Source: Fremontodendron californicum
Taxonomy: Eukaryota; Streptophyta; Magnoliopsida; Malvales; Malvaceae
Direction: 5' to 3'
Length of the DNA stretch: 64,000 nt
Assembly (NCBI GenBank): GCA_030761205.1
Contig: JAULJL010000003.1
Span: 34,072,301-34,136,300, forward strand
Part shown: one piece after another, positions 60,687 through 64,000 of the stretch
Layout of the letters: each line of letters starts with the position of its first letter
Numbering within the stretch: the first letter of the stretch is position 1
Position numbers and translations under genes: made by a program
Notes under the pieces: generated by a model
Told to the model about the DNA's origin: nothing
The model's database searches: none
What the model saw: the letters and a program-made list of their open reading frames with translations, nothing else

Positions 60687-61435
60687 GATTGCACCATAGT
60701 GAAAGGAGGATTCTGCCTCAATACAAATTTGAGCCATAATCTTCACAGCAAACTCTGGATACGCCCCAGCAACACTCTCGCCCTTGAGCATGACACAATC
60801 AGTACCATCGAGGACAACATTAACAACATCAGTAGCTTCATTACAGTTTGGCCTTGGAGACTTATCATAGATTTAAGCATTTGAGTGGCAGTAACAACAG
60901 GCTTGCCTGCAATATTACACTTGTATATCATCATCTTTTGTGCTAGGAAGATCTTCTCCATTGGAATCTCTATTCCAAGATCACCACGTGCAACCATAAA
61001 TCCATCAACTTCACGCAAACTCTCATCAAAGTTGATGACACCCTCCTGGTTCTCAACCTTCGACATCAATTGAATCTGCTTTACATGGAAACCAAGGACC
61101 TTACGGACATTAACAAGATCAGACCCCTTGCGTACAAATGAAAAAGCAATCATATCAATACTGTTGGGAACTCCCCATCCCAAGATATCTTCCTTATACT
61201 TTTTGTAGCTCATGGAGATCATATTCTCATCTCCCTTGATATCATAATTAGTAGTTACAGTAATTTCTTGCCCTTCTTTAAGTTGAATAGGTTTCCCATC
61301 CTTTAGGAATCCAGTTTGAATCTCAAGTCCCTTGGTGTCAAGCATGACGGCGCAGAGAATGTCGGTATTTTGCATGGCAGTCCTGAGATTGTTCAAGGTC
61401 TCCTGATGATACTCATGGCTGTCGTGAGAGAAAAG
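60681..61435 (-). pseudogene. Captured cytosolic pyruvate kinase fragment (unit 1)
   Basis: Pyruvate kinase makes pyruvate and ATP from phosphoenolpyruvate. The match begins FSHDSHEYHQETLNNLRTAM and runs through GFLKDGKPIQLKEGQEITV to ISMSYKK. It then skips about 70 residues (most of the B domain) and rejoins at KEDILGWGVPNSIDMIAFSF. Further on are LMSKVENQEGVINFDESL and MVARGDLGIEIPMEKIFLAQ. Near 60862 a 1-base deletion relative to unit 2 breaks the frame, which resumes at CVMLKGESVAGAYPEFAVK. It ends at AIFK, where thiolase text starts. The N-terminus and the C-terminal domain are missing. Confidence 0.9.
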
Positions 61436-61525
61436 GAATGGCCACAACTTATTATCACTCTGAACAGAAGCATCACTAAATCTACATCTAAGCAATCTCT
61501 TTGCATCGAATAGGTGGTAGGCAAT
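61436..61525 (-). pseudogene. Captured HSP70 fragment
   Basis: About 25-30 residues, FDAKRLLRCRFSDASVQSDN followed by KLWPF, are diagnostic of the HSP70 nucleotide-binding domain near its N-terminus (family text FDAKRLIGRRFSD). The sequence joins pyruvate kinase directly after KLWPF in the same frame. Confidence 0.8.
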
Positions 61526-62020
61526 ACCAGGATCAAAAAACTTAGTCTGGTTAAAAGCATGAGTCGGCAACACTTCCCACATATTCTGTAATATCAAACC
61601 CACAAGTGGCCTCTCCATCTCCCGCATACATGTGAAAATATGACGACCATTATAATTGTAATCACTTAGTTTGAGCAGTCTTTGTCCAAATTCCTCCTCT
61701 GGAGGCCTTGAAACCCCCATAAACTTCTCAGCCGAATCAGACAATATATGATGTAAACACTTTGAATCCAAATACTCATTCACAATCACAACATAATTAT
61801 CAAATAGAAACCTCGAAGTATACGAATTAGTCATCCTAGAAATCGCAAAAGAACAAGTAGAGCACTCTTCGTACCTGTTAAACTCCAAACTCTGAGTGGA
61901 TTTTGGAATCAGCACCTTGGTTTCAGTAGTGGATCCCAACACCTTGGTCTCCTCAGAGGCTTCCTGCACCGGTTGATTTTGCACAGCACTCGGAGTCTCG
62001 GGTTGCGCTACAACTTCCAT
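61526..62020 (-). pseudogene. N-terminal part of the fused frame, unassigned
   Basis: ATG at 62018-62020 opens a 425-codon frame that runs on into the HSP70 and pyruvate kinase pieces. The first 165 residues include a Gln/Glu/Pro-rich start (MEVVAQPETPSAVQNQ) and FLFDNYVVIVNEYLDSKCLH. I recognise no family here; it may be one or more additional captured pieces. The frame stops at 60743 because of the 1-base deletion in the kinase part. Confidence 0.5.
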
Positions 62021-62258
62021 GGGCTATTGATTGTCGATCAAATCAGAGTGTAGGACGAGTATTCCCTCATCTTCTTGATGTTGTTTACTGACAATTATAT
62101 CATCCTTTCTCACAAACATTTGATCGATCATCTTTGTTATCTTATTACGGAAGTTCTCCAACTTGATCCGAAAATTCACACGCCACTGCTCCACCGTGCT
62201 CTGAGTGACTCATGTTTTCAACCGCATTGTCACACCGTCAGCCATAGCCAAGATCGAA

Positions 62259-62270
62259 GCTCGGATACCA
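62259..62270 (-). other. Primer-binding site of unit 1
   Basis: Minus strand TGGTATCCGAGC, one base after the LTR. It matches the initiator Met-tRNA site (TGGTATCAGAGC) at 11 of 12 positions. Confidence 0.8.
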
Positions 62271-62271
62271 A

Positions 62272-62586
62272 TGATACGAGCCAACCTGAGATCAGCTTTA
62301 ACCTGATAGAACAACGCAAAAAACAAATGCAAAAGCAGGAAATAGCCTCATGTAGTATTCAAATTATAATATAGAAAAGGAATAAGGAGATTGTAGAATA
62401 GAATAGGAGAGAAAAGAAGAACGAGAAGAGAATAAGAGAGCAATTTTAACAGAATATTGAGAGAAAAATTGTATTTTGTTATAAATTTTCCTTGTCAGTA
62501 CAAGTCACGTTTGTGTCCTTTTATACATCTATTTTTCTCCTCTCATTTGCTGACTTAGCCTATAACTAACTTTTGGACCTGTATCA
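62272..62586 (-). repeat. LTR shared by units 1 and 2
   Basis: 315 bp. It has a primer-binding site on one side and a polypurine tract on the other, so it serves as 5' LTR of unit 1 and 3' LTR of unit 2. Differs from 59179-59488 at roughly 25 positions. Confidence 0.9.
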
Positions 62587-63179
62587 ATACCCCCTTCTTC
62601 AAAACATCCTTGTCCTCAAGGATGAGACTTCGTGTGTGCTGTTGTAGCATAATAGAGATCATCAAGTTTGGCTGAATAATCACTACAAAAGAAACTAGGG
62701 CACCAACGATGAGGTTTGGTTGTTTCTCATCACCAACAGCAGATATTGGCAACTCAAATGCCAGAATCATATATAGATGGCTTATGTAAGGACACAACAA
62801 TGAAACCATTCCAATCAAGTCTGATGACTCCTATTTTTTTGGAATGACTTCAACAACCAAGTAACTAATATTACCGGGATCTTCATGCAAATTTGTAAAT
62901 AACTGGATCAACTTCACATGTTCTCAATGTAAGTGTTTTAACAAAAGACTTCAATTCATCTCCATCAGCTCCTCCAGCAAAATCTGCAAAAAGATCAGAT
63001 GCTGCAGTCCTGGAACCAGTTTCAACAAACCTAAATTCACTTCCAAATCCCCTTTACTGCTGCAATGTTTGAACAATTGCCTGATATTTGTGGATGTCAG
63101 CATCACTCTCTCCAACGTACAAGGAACAAGATAAACAATGAGCAGTAACATCATGTGCTTGCTTTTTATCAATTTTGAA

Positions 63180-63415
63180 CTCAAAAGGACCCTCCTAAAT
63201 ACATTTAGCTCTGACAGCCTGAATGACATATGTGTACATCATGTCCATCGTCCTTTTCTGCCAATCTAATATGGCTTGAACTGATGCACTCCCTGGAGTT
63301 CCTACTTGCCACATAAAGATAGAAACATAAATTGGAAACCTCTCTCCTACCTCAATCTTGCTGACAAACTTAAGTAAAAGCTCTGTTGGAGTCGGATGCA
63401 AAGCATTAATATTCT
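63180..63415 (-). pseudogene. Captured phospholipase D alpha fragment (unit 2)
   Basis: Same piece as 60085-60318 but with the frame kept: NALHPTPTELLLKFVSKIEV, GERFPIYVSIFMWQ and VQAILDWQKRTMDMMYTYVI, stopping at TAG after AKCI. It shows that the unit 1 frameshift is secondary. Confidence 0.8.
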
Positions 63416-63422
63416 CAGGCGT

Positions 63423-63788
63423 AATATCATCGAGCTCAAGACCTGCAGACTTGACTGCAGTTGGTATAGCAACAGCAGGAACAATGCCCATCACAACAGG
63501 ATCCTCACCAACAACAGCAAAACTACTGAAAACATCAAGGATAGGAAGTCCTTTTCACATAGCCAAACTTCTCTTCATAAAGAGGACTGTTCCTGAACCA
63601 TCACTTACCTGGCTAGTATTTTCAGCAATTGTGGTCCCATCCTTTTTAGATGCAGGCTTCAACTTTGCTAGATCTGTCATGTTTGTGTTTGGGTGAATTT
63701 CATCATCCACCAAAATTGTGACTGGCTTCTCTTCTCCATTTTAGGGATCCACAATCTTCGTAGATACAGAGATAATTTCATTTTTAAA
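63423..63788 (-). pseudogene. Captured thiolase fragment (unit 2)
   Basis: Collinear with 60321-60686. It has a TAG after STKIVDP where unit 1 reads Lys, so it is broken differently. Confidence 0.8.
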
Positions 63789-64000
63789 GATTGCACCATA
63801 GTGAAAGGAGGATTCTGCCTCAATACAAATTTGAGCCATAATCTTCACAGCAAACTCTGGACACGCCTCAGCAACACTCTCAGCATTGAGCATGACACAA
63901 TCAGTACCATCGAGGACAGCATTAGCAACATCAGTAGCTTCAGTACGGTTTGGCCTTGGAGACTTAATCATAGATTCAAGCATTTGAGTGGTAGTAACAA
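63783..64000 (-). pseudogene. Captured pyruvate kinase fragment (unit 2), runs off the window
   Basis: QMLESMIKSPRPNRTEATDV and ANAVLDGTDCVML are in frame here, matching real pyruvate kinase better than unit 1 does. It continues to AIFK/thiolase. The rest lies beyond 64000. Confidence 0.85.

Larger units (their letters stand above)
59179..64000 (-). mobile_element. Tandem LTR retroelement carrying fused host-gene fragments, no RT
   Basis: On the minus strand the order is internal unit 2 (64000-62587, cut by the window), LTR (62586-62272), primer-binding site, internal unit 1 (62271-59489) and LTR (59488-59179). Each internal unit ends in a polypurine stretch directly before an LTR. Gag is reduced to a short stop-interrupted start (MADGVTMRLK near 62240). 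No protease, RT, RNase H or integrase is present. A frame near the 3' end (LEDKDVLKEGG) recalls the tail of gypsy-type polyproteins. The rest is host-derived: HSP70, pyruvate kinase, thiolase and phospholipase D pieces. It must have moved with enzymes from another element. Two collinear units differing by several percent show that the chimera was copied after it formed. Confidence 0.85.

Noticed and set aside
60205..60699. 164-codon + strand frame
   Set aside because: It is the antisense of the captured thiolase and kinase pieces; all recognisable homology is on the minus strand.
1..64000. tRNA or rRNA genes
   Set aside because: I looked for cloverleaf arms and rRNA-like GC-rich conserved text and saw none. 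The only tRNA-related words are retroelement primer-binding sites.

Overview
This is plant nuclear DNA from a eudicot. It is AT-rich and intron-containing, with a large crop of transposable elements (TEs) and four recognisable host loci. The species cannot be fixed from sequence alone. The leucine-rich-repeat family at the left end (At4g27190/RPS2-like CNL receptors) is one expanded in woody rosids, but that is only a hint.

Layout, left to right. 1-1168: noncoding sequence ending in a poly(A)-like tail. 1169-7412 (-): remnant of a CC-NBS-LRR resistance gene that has lost its CC and NB-ARC parts and carries a frameshift. 7413-11100: AT-rich sequence with nested inverted-repeat elements inside a 115-135 bp direct repeat. 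11570-20120 (-): an intact four-exon Y14/RBM8A gene (exon junction complex). Its first intron holds a young Ty1/copia element (14165-19319) with 320-bp LTRs, a 5-bp target duplication and one frameshift in an A9 run. 21795-22605 (-): a 5' annexin fragment with a stop codon. 23451-27012 (-): an intact six-exon DPH5 (diphthamide synthesis) gene. 28405-48660: a duplicated intergenic block in two copies. Copy A carries a 1.4-kb hAT element. Copy B carries a decayed 8.3-kb CACTA element. Between the copies lies a 6.56-kb Mutator-like element (MULE) with a broken SWIM-type transposase and a broken plant-mobile-domain gene. 48374-50419: Helitron-like elements stacked end to end. 51503-53982 (+): a small three-exon Snapin/BLOC-1-like gene. 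55003-58985: several non-autonomous hAT-type and other inverted-repeat elements.

59179-64000 (-) is the most unusual part. It is a tandem LTR element (LTR, internal, LTR, internal, running off the window) with no reverse transcriptase. Its internal region is a chain of pieces resembling four unrelated host genes: HSP70, cytosolic pyruvate kinase, peroxisomal 3-ketoacyl-CoA thiolase and phospholipase D alpha. The pieces are joined on one strand with no visible introns, so they look captured from spliced mRNAs. The known plant precedent is the maize Bs1 element. Two diverged copies of the same chain in the window show that the fusion existed before it was duplicated.

The host genes act in unrelated processes: mRNA quality control, eEF2 modification, and probably vesicle/lysosome-related traffic. 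There is no operon-like logic. The story of the window is genome structure: insertions into introns, paired filled and empty sites, and gene-fragment capture. All splice sites and homologies were read by eye; no alignment or database search was run.
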